Assembly: GCF_024586915.1 (NCBI RefSeq)
Contig: NZ_JANBVS010000001.1
Location: 496,001-560,000, forward strand
Direction of reading: 5' to 3'
From: Bradyrhizobium sp. SRS-191
GTDB taxonomy: Bacteria > Pseudomonadota > Alphaproteobacteria > Rhizobiales > Xanthobacteraceae
Length of the DNA: 64,000 nucleotides
The translations under genes and the position numbers were made by a program. Every line of letters starts with the position of its first letter. The first letter of the stretch is position 1. The notes beneath the pieces are model-generated. The model was not told where the DNA came from. It saw only the letters and a program-made list of their open reading frames with translations, and searched no databases. Shown in pieces: positions 26,214 to 36,604 of this stretch.

Positions 26214-27773
26214 TTAATTGTTGCTAAACGGGAAACACTGTCCGCCGGCAGTTTTCAACGTTCCGCACATCTTGTTGGCCTCTTCCTTCGTCGCGAAGGG
26301 CCCGACGGCGGCGCGATACTTGACACCGCCCTTTTCACCCAGATCCATCCGCTTGATGATCGGCTCATATTTGCCGAGCACGGCGCCGTATTTGTCCTGC
26401 ACCGACTTGTACGACGTCATCGCCTCGGCTTCGCTGGCCTGCGACGAGATCGAGACCAGATAGCCGCCGGTGCGCTCGGTCTGGGTCTGTTCGGTGACCG
26501 GAACGGCCGTCGCGATGCGTGCGGGCGTCGGCGCCGCGGCAGGCTGCGGGGTCAGCGGCATCGGGCTGTCCGTCGCCGCCGAGGCATTGGCATTCGCCGG
26601 CGATTTGCGGCCCTTCGTTGCCGCCGCCTTGGTGGCCGGCGCGGCCGGCATCGGCGCATCCGTTGCGGGCGGCGGATTGCCTCCGGTGACGGAGAGCGTC
26701 TTGATCGGACGCGGATCACTGTTGGGCAGCGTGCCATTGGCGTTGGCGATCTGCGCCGGCGTGACACTCGGCATGCTCGCCGGCGGGGGCGATCCGTTCT
26801 GGCTCATCTGCGGAAACACCACGCGCGGATTGCCGCCGCCGCGGGTGTTCAGATCCATCGGGGCTTCCTCGCGGGACACCAGCTTCTCGCCGCCATCATT
26901 GCCGAGCAGCCGATCCGGCACCTTCGGCGTGGTATCCTGCTGCGCCATGATCTTGGTCGGGCTGTTGTCGGCCCGGATGATCGGCGGCTCGCCGGTGCGC
27001 GCCGAGGAGATGTAGGTCTTGTAGCCATAGGCGCCCCCGGTGCCGACCACCGCGAGCGTGAGCACCGCGAGCACCGTGCTCATGCCGCTGCGCCGCCGGG
27101 GCCGCTCCTCTTCCTCGCCCTCGTCGTAGCCGTCCTGATAGCCGTATTGGCCGTCCTGGAAACCATCGTCGCCCTGGAAGCCCTGCTGTCCGCCGCCCAT
27201 CTGGCCGAACAGCGCATCGTCATAGCGCGACGAATCGGGCTCGTTGTCGTCGAAGCCGTTGCCACGGTCGTAGTCGCGCTCATTCTCCGCGAAGCCATGC
27301 CGGGAGTCGCCGACGCTGTAATCGAGCTTCGAGAGCTGATCGGCAAACTCGGCATTGGGAAAGCCGGGCTGCGGCCGAGGTGCTGCGGCAGGCGCGAAAT
27401 CCTGTTCCGGGAAGGCCGGCTGAGCACGCGGATCCTGGTAGCCGGCCGGAAACGACGGCGGCGCCGGCGCGGGCTGCTGAGGCTCACGCCCCATGTCGGC
27501 AAACGGGTTGGCTGCGGCCGGCTGGGCACGCTGCATCCAGGCCGGCGCACCGGCCGGCGGCATGCCGGGTGCGGGCTGCTCGGGAACCGGCGCCGCGGGC
27601 CGGGCCGTCGGCCGCGGCTGGGCCTGGGGGGTGCCCCGGCCAGACTGTGCGAAGGGGTCGTTCTGTCCGATCAGGCGGGCGAGCTCAGCGAGCGGATCGG
27701 CATCGGCCGACTGGTTTCCACCGCGGCCAAAACCATCAGCGGGAAAGGGTCTGTCCTGGTAACGATCAGCCAT
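26214..27773 (-). CDS. SPOR-domain membrane protein
   Basis: A 519-residue protein with a cytoplasmic Pro/Gln/Ala-rich region (1-150), an acidic stretch (150-215), and one membrane helix after an Arg-rich 'ERPRRRSGM' (about 230-250). A long Pro/Ala/Thr periplasmic linker precedes a C-terminal SPOR domain (about 440-519, 'GYLVSISSQASEAEAMTSYK' and 'YRAAVGPFATKEEANKMC'). SPOR domains bind denuded glycan at the division septum, so a role in division or envelope remodelling is likely. It is 95 nt after argS and 42 nt before nagZ, and is probably in the same transcription unit. Confidence 0.9.
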   Translation of the reverse strand: MADRYQDRPFPADGFGRGGNQSADADPLAELARLIGQNDPFAQSGRGTPQAQPRPTARPAAPVPEQPAPGMPPAGAPAWMQRAQPAAANPFADMGREPQQPAPAPPSFPAGYQDPRAQPAFPEQDFAPAAAPRPQPGFPNAEFADQLSKLDYSVGDSRHGFAENERDYDRGNGFDDNEPDSSRYDDALFGQMGGGQQGFQGDDGFQDGQYGYQDGYDEGEEEERPRRRSGMSTVLAVLTLAVVGTGGAYGYKTYISSARTGEPPIIRADNSPTKIMAQQDTTPKVPDRLLGNDGGEKLVSREEAPMDLNTRGGGNPRVVFPQMSQNGSPPPASMPSVTPAQIANANGTLPNSDPRPIKTLSVTGGNPPPATDAPMPAAPATKAAATKGRKSPANANASAATDSPMPLTPQPAAAPTPARIATAVPVTEQTQTERTGGYLVSISSQASEAEAMTSYKSVQDKYGAVLGKYEPIIKRMDLGEKGGVKYRAAVGPFATKEEANKMCGTLKTAGGQCFPFSNN

Positions 27774-27868
27774 CGTGATGAAGCGTCCCTGCGGGTGAGC
27801 CGCATATGCGTCCTAAGGCGGACCCTGCCAGATTGAGGCCCCCAACTGAAGTCGCGTGTTTCCCCCAA

Positions 27869-29665
27869 TCAGCGCATTGCATCAGGAGCATTAACGCCCA
27901 AGATCGCAAGTCCCGACGCCAGTACCGAGACGACGCCCTGAACCATGGCCAAGCGTGCCTTGGTCAATTCTGCATCATCATCGATAATGAAGCGTAAATA
28001 GGGCAAATCCCGCCCCCGAGTCCAGTGGGCGTGAAATTCACTTGCAAGTTCATAGAGGTAGAAGGCGATCCGGTGCGGCTCATGCGCCAGGGCCGCGCTC
28101 TCCACCGTACGTGGGTAGAGCGCCAGCCGTTTCAAGAGGTCGTGTTCGAACGAGTCGGAAAGCCGCTCGAGATTGGCCTCGCGCAGAAACGCCAGCCGGG
28201 CGCCCTCCTCTTCCGGAAGCTCCGGGACCTTGTCGCGGGCATTGCGGAACACCGAGTAGCCCCGCGCGTGACCATACTGAACATAGAAGACCGGATTGTC
28301 GCGCGACTGCTCGATGACCTTGGCGAGGTCGAAATCGAGCACGGCGTCATTCTTGCGGTAGAGCATCATGAAACGGACCGCATCGCGCCCCACTTCATCA
28401 ACAACTTCCCGCAAGGTGACGAAGTCGCCGGAGCGCTTCGACATCTTCACCGGCTCGCCATTGCGCAGCAGCTTGACGAGCTGCACGACCTTGACGTCGA
28501 GCGTGGCCTGCGCCGCGGTCACGGCTTTGACCGCCGCCTGCATGCGCTTGATGTAGCCGCCGTGATCGGCGCCGAACACGTCGATGAGATCGGCGAAGCC
28601 GCGCTCGAACTTGTGCCGGTGGTTCGCGATGTCGGAGGCGAAGTAGGTGTAGCTGCCGTCCGACTTGATCAGCGGACGATCGACGTCGTCGCCGAAGGAG
28701 GTGGCGCGGAACAGGAGCTGCTCGCGATCCTCCCAGTCCTCGACGGGTGCCCCCTTCGGCGGCGGCAGGCGGCCCTCATAAACATCGCCGCGTCCGCGCA
28801 GGAATTCGATGGTCTCGGCGACCTTGTTGGTCGCCCCCGCAATCAGCGACCGCTCCGAAAAGAACACGTCGTGACGAATGTTGAGTGCGGCGAGATCGTC
28901 CTTGATCTCGGCCATCATCATCGCGATCGCCTTGTCGCGCACGATCGGCAACCACTCGGCCTCCGGCATCGCCTTCAGCCTGTCGCCGTGCTCGGCCTTC
29001 AGCGCCTGCCCGACCGGCTTCAGATAGTCGCCGGGATAGAGCCCGTCCGGAATCGCGCCGATGTCCTCGCCGAGGGCCTCGCGATATCGAAGGAAGGCAG
29101 AGCGTGCGAGCACGTCGACCTGCGCGCCGGCGTCGTTGATGTAGTACTCGCGGGTGACGTCGCGGCCGGCGAACTGCAACAGGCTGCACAGCGCGTCGCC
29201 GAACACGGCGCCACGGCAATGGCCGACATGCATCGGCCCGGTCGGATTGGCCGAGACGTATTCGACGTTGACCTTCGGCGCGCCCGGCACCGGCGCAACG
29301 CGGCCGTAATCCGCGCCCTCGCGCAGGATCGTGCCGAGCGCCTTGGCCCAGACGGTCGGCTGCAGCGTAAGATTGATGAAGCCGGGGCCCGCGACGTCGA
29401 CCTTCGCGACGAGGGCGTCGGCGCGCAGCCGCTCGGCGATGACATCGGCGAGATCGCGCGGCTTGGACTTCGCCTCCTTCGCCAGCACCATCGCGGCGTT
29501 GGTGGCCATGTCGCCATGGCTCGGATCGCGCGGCGGCTCGACCACCACGCGCGAGAAATCGATGCCCTCGGGCCAGCCGCCATCCTTGGCGAGCGCGGCG
29601 CAGATGGCGTGCACGCGGGCCAGCATGTCGGCAAAAAGATAGGGGGTGGACGCTTGTTCAACCAT
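27869..29665 (-). CDS. argS: Arginyl-tRNA synthetase
   Basis: A 598-residue class I enzyme. The HIGH-type motif is seen as '[20 protein letters not shown]' near residue 135 and the 'MSKRSG' KMSKS motif near residue 410. The C-terminal anticodon-binding DALR domain includes '[20 protein letters not shown]' and ends '[17 protein letters not shown]'. The length is standard. Eight nt separate it from the dgt stop upstream. Confidence 0.97.
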   Translation of the reverse strand: MVEQASTPYLFADMLARVHAICAALAKDGGWPEGIDFSRVVVEPPRDPSHGDMATNAAMVLAKEAKSKPRDLADVIAERLRADALVAKVDVAGPGFINLTLQPTVWAKALGTILREGADYGRVAPVPGAPKVNVEYVSANPTGPMHVGHCRGAVFGDALCSLLQFAGRDVTREYYINDAGAQVDVLARSAFLRYREALGEDIGAIPDGLYPGDYLKPVGQALKAEHGDRLKAMPEAEWLPIVRDKAIAMMMAEIKDDLAALNIRHDVFFSERSLIAGATNKVAETIEFLRGRGDVYEGRLPPPKGAPVEDWEDREQLLFRATSFGDDVDRPLIKSDGSYTYFASDIANHRHKFERGFADLIDVFGADHGGYIKRMQAAVKAVTAAQATLDVKVVQLVKLLRNGEPVKMSKRSGDFVTLREVVDEVGRDAVRFMMLYRKNDAVLDFDLAKVIEQSRDNPVFYVQYGHARGYSVFRNARDKVPELPEEEGARLAFLREANLERLSDSFEHDLLKRLALYPRTVESAALAHEPHRIAFYLYELASEFHAHWTRGRDLPYLRFIIDDDAELTKARLAMVQGVVSVLASGLAILGVNAPDAMR

Positions 29666-29673
29666 GCCGCCGC

Positions 29674-30840
29674 CTAACGCAAATCCGGAGTCGAGTCAAA
29701 AAGCCGGTGGTGCTCGGTTAACGCGAAACGGTCGGTCATTCCGGCGATAAAGTGGCCGATCCGGCGCGCCCGATCGCCCTCTCCTTGGCAGCCGTCGAGC
29801 CAGCCGGCCGGCAAGGTCGCTCCGTCTTTCTGATAGCGGCCGAAGAGATCCTCGACGATGCGCTCGGCGTCGCGCATCACGCGCATCACCCGCTCGTGGC
29901 GATACATCCGCTGCCAGAGAAACGCCTTGATGGTCGCCTCGTGCTCGGCGACCTCGGCGGGAAACGCCACCAGAGCCCCCGTGTGGCGCCTGACGTCATG
30001 CGGCGAAACCGGCTTCACCTGGGCGATCCGGCGTTCGGCCTCGGCCGCGACGGCCGCGATCAGATAGGAGATCAGCTCGCGCACCAGCTCCGCCCCGCGC
30101 CGGATGGGGTCGAGCGCCGGATAGTGCCTGTCGATCTCCTCGATCATCGCGGCAAGCAGCGGAACCTGCTTGAGGTCGTCGACCACGAACAGGCCCGCGC
30201 GCAGCCCGTCGTCGATGTCGTGGGCGTCATAGGCGATGTCGTCGGCCAGCGCGGCGACCTGGGCCTCGAGCGAGGCGTAGCTCCATAGCTCCAGGTCGAA
30301 GCCGGCGTTGAACTCGGCGATTCCCGCCGGGATGGTCCCCTGCAACGGGCCGTTGTGCTTGACGATGCCTTCGAGCGATTCCCAGGTCAGGTTGAGCCCA
30401 TCGAAATCCGGATAGCGCTGCTCGAACGAGGTTACGATGCGCAATGTCTGGGCATTGTGGTCGAAGCCGCCATGGTCGGCCATGCAGCGGTTGAGCGCGC
30501 GCTCCCCGGCATGGCCGAACGGCGGATGGCCAAGATCATGCGCCAAGGCCAGCGTCTCGGTCAGGTCCTCGTCGAGGCCGAGCTGGCGGGCCAGCGCGCG
30601 GGCGATCTGGGCGACTTCCAAAGAATGGGTCAGGCGGGTGCGGTAGTGGTCGCCTTCGTGGAAGACGAACACCTGGGTCTTGTGCTTCAGCCTGCGGAAG
30701 GCGGTGGAATGGATCACCCGGTCGCAATCCCGGCGGAACGGGCTGCGGGTGCGCGACGGCGGCTCGGCGAACAGGCGGCCCCGGCTGCGATCCGGATCGC
30801 AGGAAAAGGGAGCGCGGGGGGCAGCCATTCCGACCGACAC
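29674..30840 (-). CDS. dgt: dGTPase-like deoxynucleotide triphosphohydrolase
   Basis: A 388-residue HD-domain enzyme that converts dNTPs to deoxynucleosides and tripolyphosphate. The HD motif residues are seen in '[20 protein letters not shown]' and '[20 protein letters not shown]', with the third Asp in '[15 protein letters not shown]'. A GTG start at 30840 with AAAAGGAAC upstream is used; an ATG four codons later is possible. It leads the dgt-argS-SPOR-nagZ-scpA-scpB series and is divergent from erpA. Confidence 0.94.
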   Translation of the reverse strand: MSVGMAAPRAPFSCDPDRSRGRLFAEPPSRTRSPFRRDCDRVIHSTAFRRLKHKTQVFVFHEGDHYRTRLTHSLEVAQIARALARQLGLDEDLTETLALAHDLGHPPFGHAGERALNRCMADHGGFDHNAQTLRIVTSFEQRYPDFDGLNLTWESLEGIVKHNGPLQGTIPAGIAEFNAGFDLELWSYASLEAQVAALADDIAYDAHDIDDGLRAGLFVVDDLKQVPLLAAMIEEIDRHYPALDPIRRGAELVRELISYLIAAVAAEAERRIAQVKPVSPHDVRRHTGALVAFPAEVAEHEATIKAFLWQRMYRHERVMRVMRDAERIVEDLFGRYQKDGATLPAGWLDGCQGEGDRARRIGHFIAGMTDRFALTEHHRLFDSTPDLR

Positions 30841-30950
30841 GGGCGATTGTTCCTTTTGCGGTTTGATTCCTCAGGCGAGCCCACTTAACTATGGGGAGTG
30901 CCCGAGACCAAATGAATAGGGCATGACGCGCTATCCGGAGACCTCCTGCC

Positions 30951-31307
30951 ATGACTGATGCCTCGATGACCGACGCCGCGACCGGCCCCGTCACCATCAG
31001 CGAACGCGCCGCCCGCCGCATCGGCGAGATTCTCGGCAAGGAAGCGGCCGGCGCGATGCTGCGCATCTCGGTCGAGGGCGGCGGCTGCTCCGGCTTCCAG
31101 TACAAGTTCGACGTCGATCGCGCCAAGGCCGAGGACGATCTCGTGATCGAGCGCGACCGCGCCGTGGTGCTGGTCGATCCGGCCTCGGTGCCGTTCCTGG
31201 CGGGCTCGGAGGTCGACTTCGTCGACGACCTGATGGGCGCCTCGTTCCGGATCAACAATCCCAACGCCACCGCCTCCTGCGGCTGCGGCACCAGCTTCTC
31301 GATCTGA
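30951..31307 (+). CDS. erpA: Iron-sulfur cluster insertion protein ErpA
   Basis: A 118-residue A-type carrier that delivers Fe-S clusters to apoproteins. The three conserved cysteines are present: one in 'GGGCSGFQYKF' and two in the C-terminal 'SCGCGTSF'. 'SVPFLAGSEVDFVDDLMGAS' matches the family. GGAGA lies upstream of ATG 30951. The gene is alone on the plus strand between dgt and a hybrid kinase, as in other Rhizobiales. Confidence 0.94.
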   Translation: MTDASMTDAATGPVTISERAARRIGEILGKEAAGAMLRISVEGGGCSGFQYKFDVDRAKAEDDLVIERDRAVVLVDPASVPFLAGSEVDFVDDLMGASFRINNPNATASCGCGTSFSI

Positions 31308-31339
31308 CGGGCCCCTCCTCCGTCTCGGACTCCTCCGTC

Positions 31340-33655
31340 TCAGACCTCGGCCGCCGCAACCGGACTGTCTGACGGCGCCAGGGCCGGCGCCTCGATGCTC
31401 GGCGCCGACGTGCCGATCGCCTTCAGCATCGCGGCCACCATCGCCGGCTTGCGCAACGGCTTGGCGAGGAAGTCGGTCATGCCCGCCTCGCGGCACTGCT
31501 TGATGTCGTCGGGGAAGGCGTTGGCCGTCAGCGCGATGATCGGCAACTCGGCCAACCGGCCGCCCTTGGCACGAATGGTCCTGGTGGCCGTGATGCCGTC
31601 CATCTCGGGCATGCGGACGTCCATCAGCACCAGGTCGAACTCCTGCTCGGAGGCCGCCTTCACCGCCTGCAAGCCGTCCGGCACGATGCATTTGTCGACC
31701 GCGAACTCCTGCAGCATCTTCGACACCACCATACGGTTGGTGGCATCGTCCTCGGCGATCAGCACCCGCAAGGGGCGGCCGAGCGCCTCGATGCGCGCCT
31801 TCAGGTCGCCGGCGCCGACCCGGTCGCCGCGCTGATCGGAGACCTGCTTGTCGCTCCACGGCAGGGTCAGGCTGAAGCGGAAAGTCGAACCTTCGCCCTG
31901 CACCGAGGACACCGAGATCACCCCGCCCATCTGCTCGATGATGCGCCGGGAGATCGCAAGTCCGAGCCCCGTGCCGCCGAAGCGGCGGTTGATCGAGGCA
32001 TCGGCCTGCGCGAAATCGGTGAACAGCTTGCCGACGCGATCGGCGGGAATGCCCATGCCGGTGTCGGACACGCGCCACTCGATGGTGGCCTTGTGATCGT
32101 CGCGCGTGCGGCAGGCAACGGCAATGGTGACGCCGCCCTGCTCGGTGAACTTCACCGCGTTGGAGGCGAGATTGATCAGCACCTGGCGAATGCGCGCGAC
32201 ATCGCCCTTGAGCGACGGCGGCAGCTTCGGATCGATATCGGCGTTGACCAGCAGGCTCTTGGTCTTGGCATTGACGCCGATGATGGCGGTGACGGCCTCG
32301 ACCAGCGCGGCCGGCGAGAAATCGACCGTCTCGAATTCGAGCTTGCCGGCGTTGAGCTTCGACAGATCGAGAATGTCGTTGAGGATGCGCTGCAGATTGT
32401 CGCCGGACTCGCGGATGGTCATGACAGCGTGGCGCTGATCATCGTCGAGCTTGGTCTCGAGCAGGGTCGAGGCAAGGCCGAGCACCCCGTTCATCGGCGT
32501 ACGGATCTCGTGGCTCATCATCGCCAGGAAGTCGGACTTGGCCCTGCTCTCGGCCTCCGCCTGCTCGGCGCGCCAGCGCTCGGTGACGTCGCGGCCGAAG
32601 CCGCGATAGCCGGCGAACTTGCCTTCGTAGTCGCGCGCCGGCCGCGCCGTCAGTGCCCAGCGGCGGCGCTCGCCGCCGGCGACCACGACATGGATCAGGC
32701 TTTCCGGGATCGACAGCCGCTGCGTCATGCGATCCGCGAGCGTCTTGAGCGTCGCCGTATCGGTCGGACAAAGATATTTCAGCGTATCGATCAGCCGCTC
32801 ACCCTTGAGCTGATCGAGCGGCAGCTGCGCCACGTCAGCGAAGCGCTGCGGCGCGTCGATCAGGCGGCCCTCGGCATCGGTCTGCCACAGCCAGCTCGCG
32901 GCATTCTCCTGGAATTCCTTGAGCAGCAGCGAGATGGTCTCGTTCTGGCGCTCGTGGCGGATCTGCGCCTTCAGGTTTTCCAGGAACACGTTGCCGTGCG
33001 ACACCAAATGGCGGACCATGAAGGACGAGTAGAGCGCGAGGAAGACGACGAGCACGAGGTAGGTCGCGCCGCCGCACAGAAACAGCGAGCCGACCGAGCA
33101 CAGCATCAGCGTCCAGGTATAGGTCAGGCCGGCCCGCGGGACGCTGGACATCGCGAACGCGCCGCCGGAGATCATCCCGGTCATCAGCGACCCCACGATG
33201 ATCTGCAGATGCGGATCGACCTGCGGCATCACGATCAGCGGCAGCGAGCCCCAGACCGCCGAGAGGAAGAAGGCCTGCAGCGTCATCCGATTGATGGCGC
33301 GCTCCGAGGCTTCCTGCGGACGCGACTTGCGTGCACGCCACCAGCCGCGCAGCGCCATGCCGCCGGCCAGCGCGATCGCCGCGCCCCACGCGGTGAGGAA
33401 GAGATTGGAGACGGTGTTCCAGAATACGCCGAGAATGATGGCGGCATTGGCGAAGTTGATGCCGATCGTCACCGGGACCAGGCGTGCGACGGCATCGATC
33501 TGCCGCGCACGGATGCGCCGGCGATCGCGCTCGGTGAGCGCTTCGTCGTCGAGGCCCTCGATGGCCCCGAAGCCGCCGATCCAAAGGAAGAACGCGCCCA
33601 GCGGGCCGGCGCCTGCAGTTCGCTTCGAGCTCGTGGGATCCCCAGGCCAATTCAT
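31340..33655 (-). CDS. Membrane hybrid sensor histidine kinase
   Basis: A 771-residue signalling protein. Residues 58-215 hold about six membrane helices forming an uncharacterised sensor. A PAS domain spans about 245-362 ('LWQTDAEGRLIDAPQRFADV', 'GYRGFGRDVTERWRAEQ'). HisKA follows with phospho-acceptor H382 in 'MMSHEIRTPMNG'. The ATPase domain carries 'NLASNAVKFTEQG', 'DTGMGIP' and 'GGTGLGLAISR' (about 490-600). The C-terminal receiver carries D679 in 'LVLMDVRMPEMDG'. This tripartite design usually feeds a phosphotransfer protein. No partner is adjacent; the lone receiver at 17952 is one conceivable partner. Signal unknown. Confidence 0.94.
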   Translation of the reverse strand: MNWPGDPTSSKRTAGAGPLGAFFLWIGGFGAIEGLDDEALTERDRRRIRARQIDAVARLVPVTIGINFANAAIILGVFWNTVSNLFLTAWGAAIALAGGMALRGWWRARKSRPQEASERAINRMTLQAFFLSAVWGSLPLIVMPQVDPHLQIIVGSLMTGMISGGAFAMSSVPRAGLTYTWTLMLCSVGSLFLCGGATYLVLVVFLALYSSFMVRHLVSHGNVFLENLKAQIRHERQNETISLLLKEFQENAASWLWQTDAEGRLIDAPQRFADVAQLPLDQLKGERLIDTLKYLCPTDTATLKTLADRMTQRLSIPESLIHVVVAGGERRRWALTARPARDYEGKFAGYRGFGRDVTERWRAEQAEAESRAKSDFLAMMSHEIRTPMNGVLGLASTLLETKLDDDQRHAVMTIRESGDNLQRILNDILDLSKLNAGKLEFETVDFSPAALVEAVTAIIGVNAKTKSLLVNADIDPKLPPSLKGDVARIRQVLINLASNAVKFTEQGGVTIAVACRTRDDHKATIEWRVSDTGMGIPADRVGKLFTDFAQADASINRRFGGTGLGLAISRRIIEQMGGVISVSSVQGEGSTFRFSLTLPWSDKQVSDQRGDRVGAGDLKARIEALGRPLRVLIAEDDATNRMVVSKMLQEFAVDKCIVPDGLQAVKAASEQEFDLVLMDVRMPEMDGITATRTIRAKGGRLAELPIIALTANAFPDDIKQCREAGMTDFLAKPLRKPAMVAAMLKAIGTSAPSIEAPALAPSDSPVAAAEV

Positions 33656-33864
33656 GAGGGCGCAGTGCTTTCCTTGTGATCCCTTGCCATGCCTGATCGG
33701 CTGCTTCAGCGACGTTAATTGTTTCGCCCGTAGAATTACGGAACCAGGTCCTTCCCGGCCCTGAATGCACGAACCGATGGGCCGTGGAGCGCCTCACCGC
33801 GCGGCGCAAGCGAACAGGTCGTCGTTCTCGCGGCATGATCTGCCCGAGCTTTGCATCTCGATGT

Positions 33865-34240
33865 CGCCCTCGGTGAAAACGAGGGCGCAGGGAATGCCGG
33901 GTGCTGGCCGCAACCCATGGCCCGCCTGCAGAAAAGAAAGCAGGCGGCAGTCACCACAGGTCCAGCCGGTCAACCGGCATTCCCTGCACGACGGCTCTAC
34001 GCCTTATACGCACTCTCCCCGGGGACCGGCTGTCTTGCCCGGATCATCGTCACCACCGGCGTGGCCTCGGCGTCGGGAGACCAGGACCATGCGATTTCGG
34101 CGTGCGCCGGAGCCGTTCGTCCGCACGGCATCACGCCATGCTGCGGCTCCAAGCGCCCATCGCATCCCACCCCGCGTGTCGTGACGATCGCGATACGCCC
34201 CTCGTGCCGGGGCGGGACGCCGACAGGAGAACACAAATTC
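33865..34240. repeat. Long Bradyrhizobium-type intergenic repeat
   Basis: An element in the 853-nt gap (33656-34508) with no gene. It contains a hairpin CGCCCTCG / CGAGGGCG (33865-33872 / 33880-33887). This abuts perfect 14-bp inverted arms GCAGGGAATGCCGG (33887-33900) and CCGGCATTCCCTGC (33974-33987), then a conserved-looking tail to about 34240. I recognise the arms and the following text from a long dispersed repeat common in Bradyrhizobium and relatives, here somewhat diverged. The outer borders are approximate. Nothing recognisable was seen in the remaining 34241-34508. Confidence 0.7.
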
Positions 34241-34508
34241 CGAAATTACGAAACGGATATATTTCTGCGGCGGAGACTGGACAGGCCAAATCAGCTTGAT
34301 CGCGCTGACGGAATTAGTTTGCGCGCGCAGGCGGATTCAAGCCGGGCAGCGCCGCTGGATGCAGGCAACTGCGCGCAAACAAGCAGACCGATTTGCCCGA
34401 CGGGCAACCGGGATCCGGGATTATCGCGATGAACATTTCCGTGGGCTAGTGCTCCGTCCCTGCTGGCTGCAAGGTTCGTCGGACTTCTCACCAGCGTCTC
34501 ATATGCGT

Positions 34509-35249
34509 TCAGATCACGGCGCCGGATGCATACGCACCGGCCCAGTGCGGAAAACCATTCTCGACGGCGCGCGCCGCCGCGTGATCCCAGTCGTAAGCCA
34601 GCGCCAGCAGCTCGGCCTGCCAATGTCCGCGCCGCTCCGTCAGCACGGCGTAGCGCGCGTGCGGCGAGCGATATTCGAGTTGCGCCGCGATGGGGATGTC
34701 GCCGAACACGGGGCAGCCGACGCTGCCGGGATTGACGACAAGAGGACCGCGCGGCACCTGCACCATCGCTTGCCGATGGCTGTGGCCGCACAGCACCAGC
34801 GTGGCGCCGCCGAGATTGACGAGACGCGCGGCCAGCACATCGCGGCGCGCCGGAACATAGCGGCCATCGTCGAGCATCTCTTCCAGCAGGAGGGCGCAGT
34901 CGTCGTCCGGCGTGCCGTGGACGGCGAGGATGCCATGCTCCAGCGCGAGCCGCGGCGGCAGGGCATGCAACACGCGGCGCTGCTCGGCGGTCAGCGCGGC
35001 GCGCGCGAAGCGCCCGGCGGGCGAGAGCTTCTCGTCTGGAAACTCCTCGATCCAGCGGTCGTGGTTGCCTCGTACGGTGGGCAGCGTCAGCGACTGCAAC
35101 AGCTCGAATGTTTCGCGCGGCCACAATGGACTGGTCACACAGTCGCCGAGATTGACGGTGGCATCGACGCCGCGGGTCTTGATGTCCGCGAGCACAGCCT
35201 CCAGCGCCGGCAGATTGCCATGCACGTCGGAAATCACAGCCAGCCGCAT
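34509..35249 (-). CDS. Calcineurin-type metallophosphoesterase
   Basis: A 246-residue phosphoesterase of the YfcE/MJ0936-like group. All metal-binding motifs are visible: 'ISDVHGN' (D8, H10), 'NLGDCV', 'VRGNHDRWI', and 'LCGHSHRQ' near residue 160. Such enzymes hydrolyse phosphodiesters, cyclic nucleotides or bis-phosphate nucleotides; the substrate cannot be inferred. It is an isolated gene flanked on both sides by dispersed repeats. Confidence 0.9.
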   Translation of the reverse strand: MRLAVISDVHGNLPALEAVLADIKTRGVDATVNLGDCVTSPLWPRETFELLQSLTLPTVRGNHDRWIEEFPDEKLSPAGRFARAALTAEQRRVLHALPPRLALEHGILAVHGTPDDDCALLLEEMLDDGRYVPARRDVLAARLVNLGGATLVLCGHSHRQAMVQVPRGPLVVNPGSVGCPVFGDIPIAAQLEYRSPHARYAVLTERRGHWQAELLALAYDWDHAAARAVENGFPHWAGAYASGAVI

Positions 35250-35307
35250 CGTCGTTCTCTCGTCTCAAGGTTTACAGGAGTTCGTTCGAGGCCAGCTCTA
35301 TCATCTT

Positions 35308-35378
35308 CGTCCTTGCGAGCGAAGCGAGGCAATCCAGAGCCGCGCACGGGACCTTGGATTATTTCGCTTCGTGTGACT
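35308..35378. repeat. Decayed copy of 'TTGCGAGCGAAGC' palindromic repeat
   Basis: CGTCCTTGCGAGCGAAGCGAGGCAATCCAGAG-like left arm (from 35308) and a mismatched right arm GGATTATTTCGCTTCGTG. It is the same family as the well-preserved copy at 36605-36674 but with several substitutions. Confidence 0.6.
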
Positions 35379-35405
35379 GCCCAGCTCCCGCAACGACCAA
35401 CGGTG

Positions 35406-35525
35406 TCGTCCCGGCCTTGAGCCGGGACCCATACTCCGCGGCCGTCGTGGTGAGCACGATGCTAACGACGCGCCTGCCCCACACCAAAGCCTGAGGTTCT
35501 GGGTCCCGGCTCAAGGCCGGGACGA
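35406..35525. repeat. Perfect 26-bp inverted repeat
   Basis: The arm at 35406-35431 (starting TCGTCCCGGCCTTGAGCC) is the exact reverse complement of 35500-35525. The 68-nt spacer is unrelated. Each arm is itself partly palindromic (CCGGC..GCCGG). This is a REP-type intergenic element lying between the phosphoesterase and a membrane protein gene. Confidence 0.85.
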
Positions 35526-35574
35526 CAGCAGAGTTCGCCGCCCCTGCATATGTGATCTCACCCTCGCTCCGCTG

Positions 35575-35608
35575 TCATTGCGAGCGCAACGCGCTTCGCT
35601 TGCAATGA
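35575..35608. repeat. Short 12-bp palindrome (REP-like)
   Basis: TCATTGCGAGCG (35575-35586) pairs with CGCTTGCAATGA (35597-35608), one G-T mismatch. It shares the 'CATTGCGAGCG' core with the repeat at 36605. Confidence 0.65.
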
Positions 35609-35636
35609 AGGCGGAGGGGCGCGTGGTCAAAGAAAA

Positions 35637-35760
35637 CGTAGGGTGAGCAAAGTGGACGCCGCAGGCGGCTTCGCGCCCACCATCTTGTTCCGCGCACGAT
35701 GCCGGTGGGCACGGTGCTCGCGACGCCGATGCGTCGCTGCGCCCCTTTGCCCACCCTACG
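35637..35760. repeat. 'GGTGAGCAAAG...CTTTGCCCACC' dispersed repeat
   Basis: Arms CGTAGGGTGAGCAAAG (35637-35652) and CTTTGCCCACCCTACG (35745-35760) match at 15 of 16 positions. The interior ('CGCCGCAGGCG', 'GTGGGCACGGTGCTCGCGACG') is shared with the element at 37157-37347. The right edge lies 12 nt from the stop of the membrane protein gene. Confidence 0.8.
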
Positions 35761-35772
35761 ATTTCATGCCGA

Positions 35773-36432
35773 TCAGGACCGCACTGGAATTCCCGAGAGC
35801 GCCGGAGCCCTTCCCGCAAACCGCTGCAGGATCCGGTGCGTCGGATAGAAGATCACCAGCGGCAGGCCGATCAGCAGCATCGCAAACCACGCAGGTCCCG
35901 GCATGAAGCTCTGCGCCACGGCATCGCTGAGGCCATAGACGTAGTTGATGTTGACCGGCAGATCGCTGACCGCGGGCGGAGCAGGCATCAGGAAGTAGCA
36001 TACCGAGAGCAACGCCCAGGCCGCGACGGTCCAGACTGCAAAAGCGCGACGGTCATAGCCGAGCCGCCACACCAGCCACGCCAGCACGAAGGGCAGCCAG
36101 AAATGGAAGAACGACAGGCTGCGGGTGAACAGCGGCAGCTTGGCGTCGAACATATAGGCCGTCATGCCCGTGATCGGCAGGCCCGCAGCCGTGCCGAGGA
36201 AGTCGACCACCCACAGCGCCTGCGGCAACAGGATTCCGACCGCGGGTGCGGAGGCCAGCAGCGGACTCTCCAACCAGACCGCGGCCAGCGTGGTCAGCAG
36301 CGCGACGTCGCAGAAATACAGGAAGTTGGTCGGCCCATAGGCCATCAGATAGGTCGGCACCAGCACCGCGCAGAACGCGCTATAAGCAAGCTTGAACCAC
36401 AGCGGAATGCCTGGCTTTGCGGCCTCGTTCAT
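35773..36432 (-). CDS. Polytopic membrane protein of unknown function
   Basis: A 219-residue protein with about six to seven membrane helices starting near residue 12 ('LWFKLAYSAFCAVLVPTYLM'). Short polar loops carry 'YGPTNFLYFCDVALL' and 'FHFWLPFVLAWLVWRLGYD', a pattern seen in uncharacterised membrane proteins of Rhizobiales and Planctomycetes. ATG at complement 36430-36432 has GGGGAG upstream; a longer frame to 36561 is not supported. No catalytic motif is evident. It is flanked by palindromic repeats on both sides. Confidence 0.78.
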   Translation of the reverse strand: MNEAAKPGIPLWFKLAYSAFCAVLVPTYLMAYGPTNFLYFCDVALLTTLAAVWLESPLLASAPAVGILLPQALWVVDFLGTAAGLPITGMTAYMFDAKLPLFTRSLSFFHFWLPFVLAWLVWRLGYDRRAFAVWTVAAWALLSVCYFLMPAPPAVSDLPVNINYVYGLSDAVAQSFMPGPAWFAMLLIGLPLVIFYPTHRILQRFAGRAPALSGIPVRS

Positions 36433-36604
36433 CGCTCCCCTGCCCCTGCAATATAAGTGTTCTCGCAATCGCGCGGAGATTGCAGGGAGAGGCGCCGTCG
36501 CGTCAATCAGAGGGCCGACGATGTTCGTACTCAGCGTTAACGAGAGTTTGCGCCGTATCACGCCGCATTCCGGATGGCTTTTCCCATCTCAGGTTCATCA
36601 TCTT

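Noticed and set aside
25326..27836. 836-codon plus-strand open frame opposite the SPOR gene and nagZ
   Set aside because: It is antisense to two well-supported genes, is Arg/Gly/His-rich, lacks family motifs and comes from third-position GC in the opposite strand.
28025..33679. Long plus-strand frames opposite argS, dgt and the hybrid kinase
   Set aside because: All are antisense to genes with clear catalytic motifs and show the same artefact composition.
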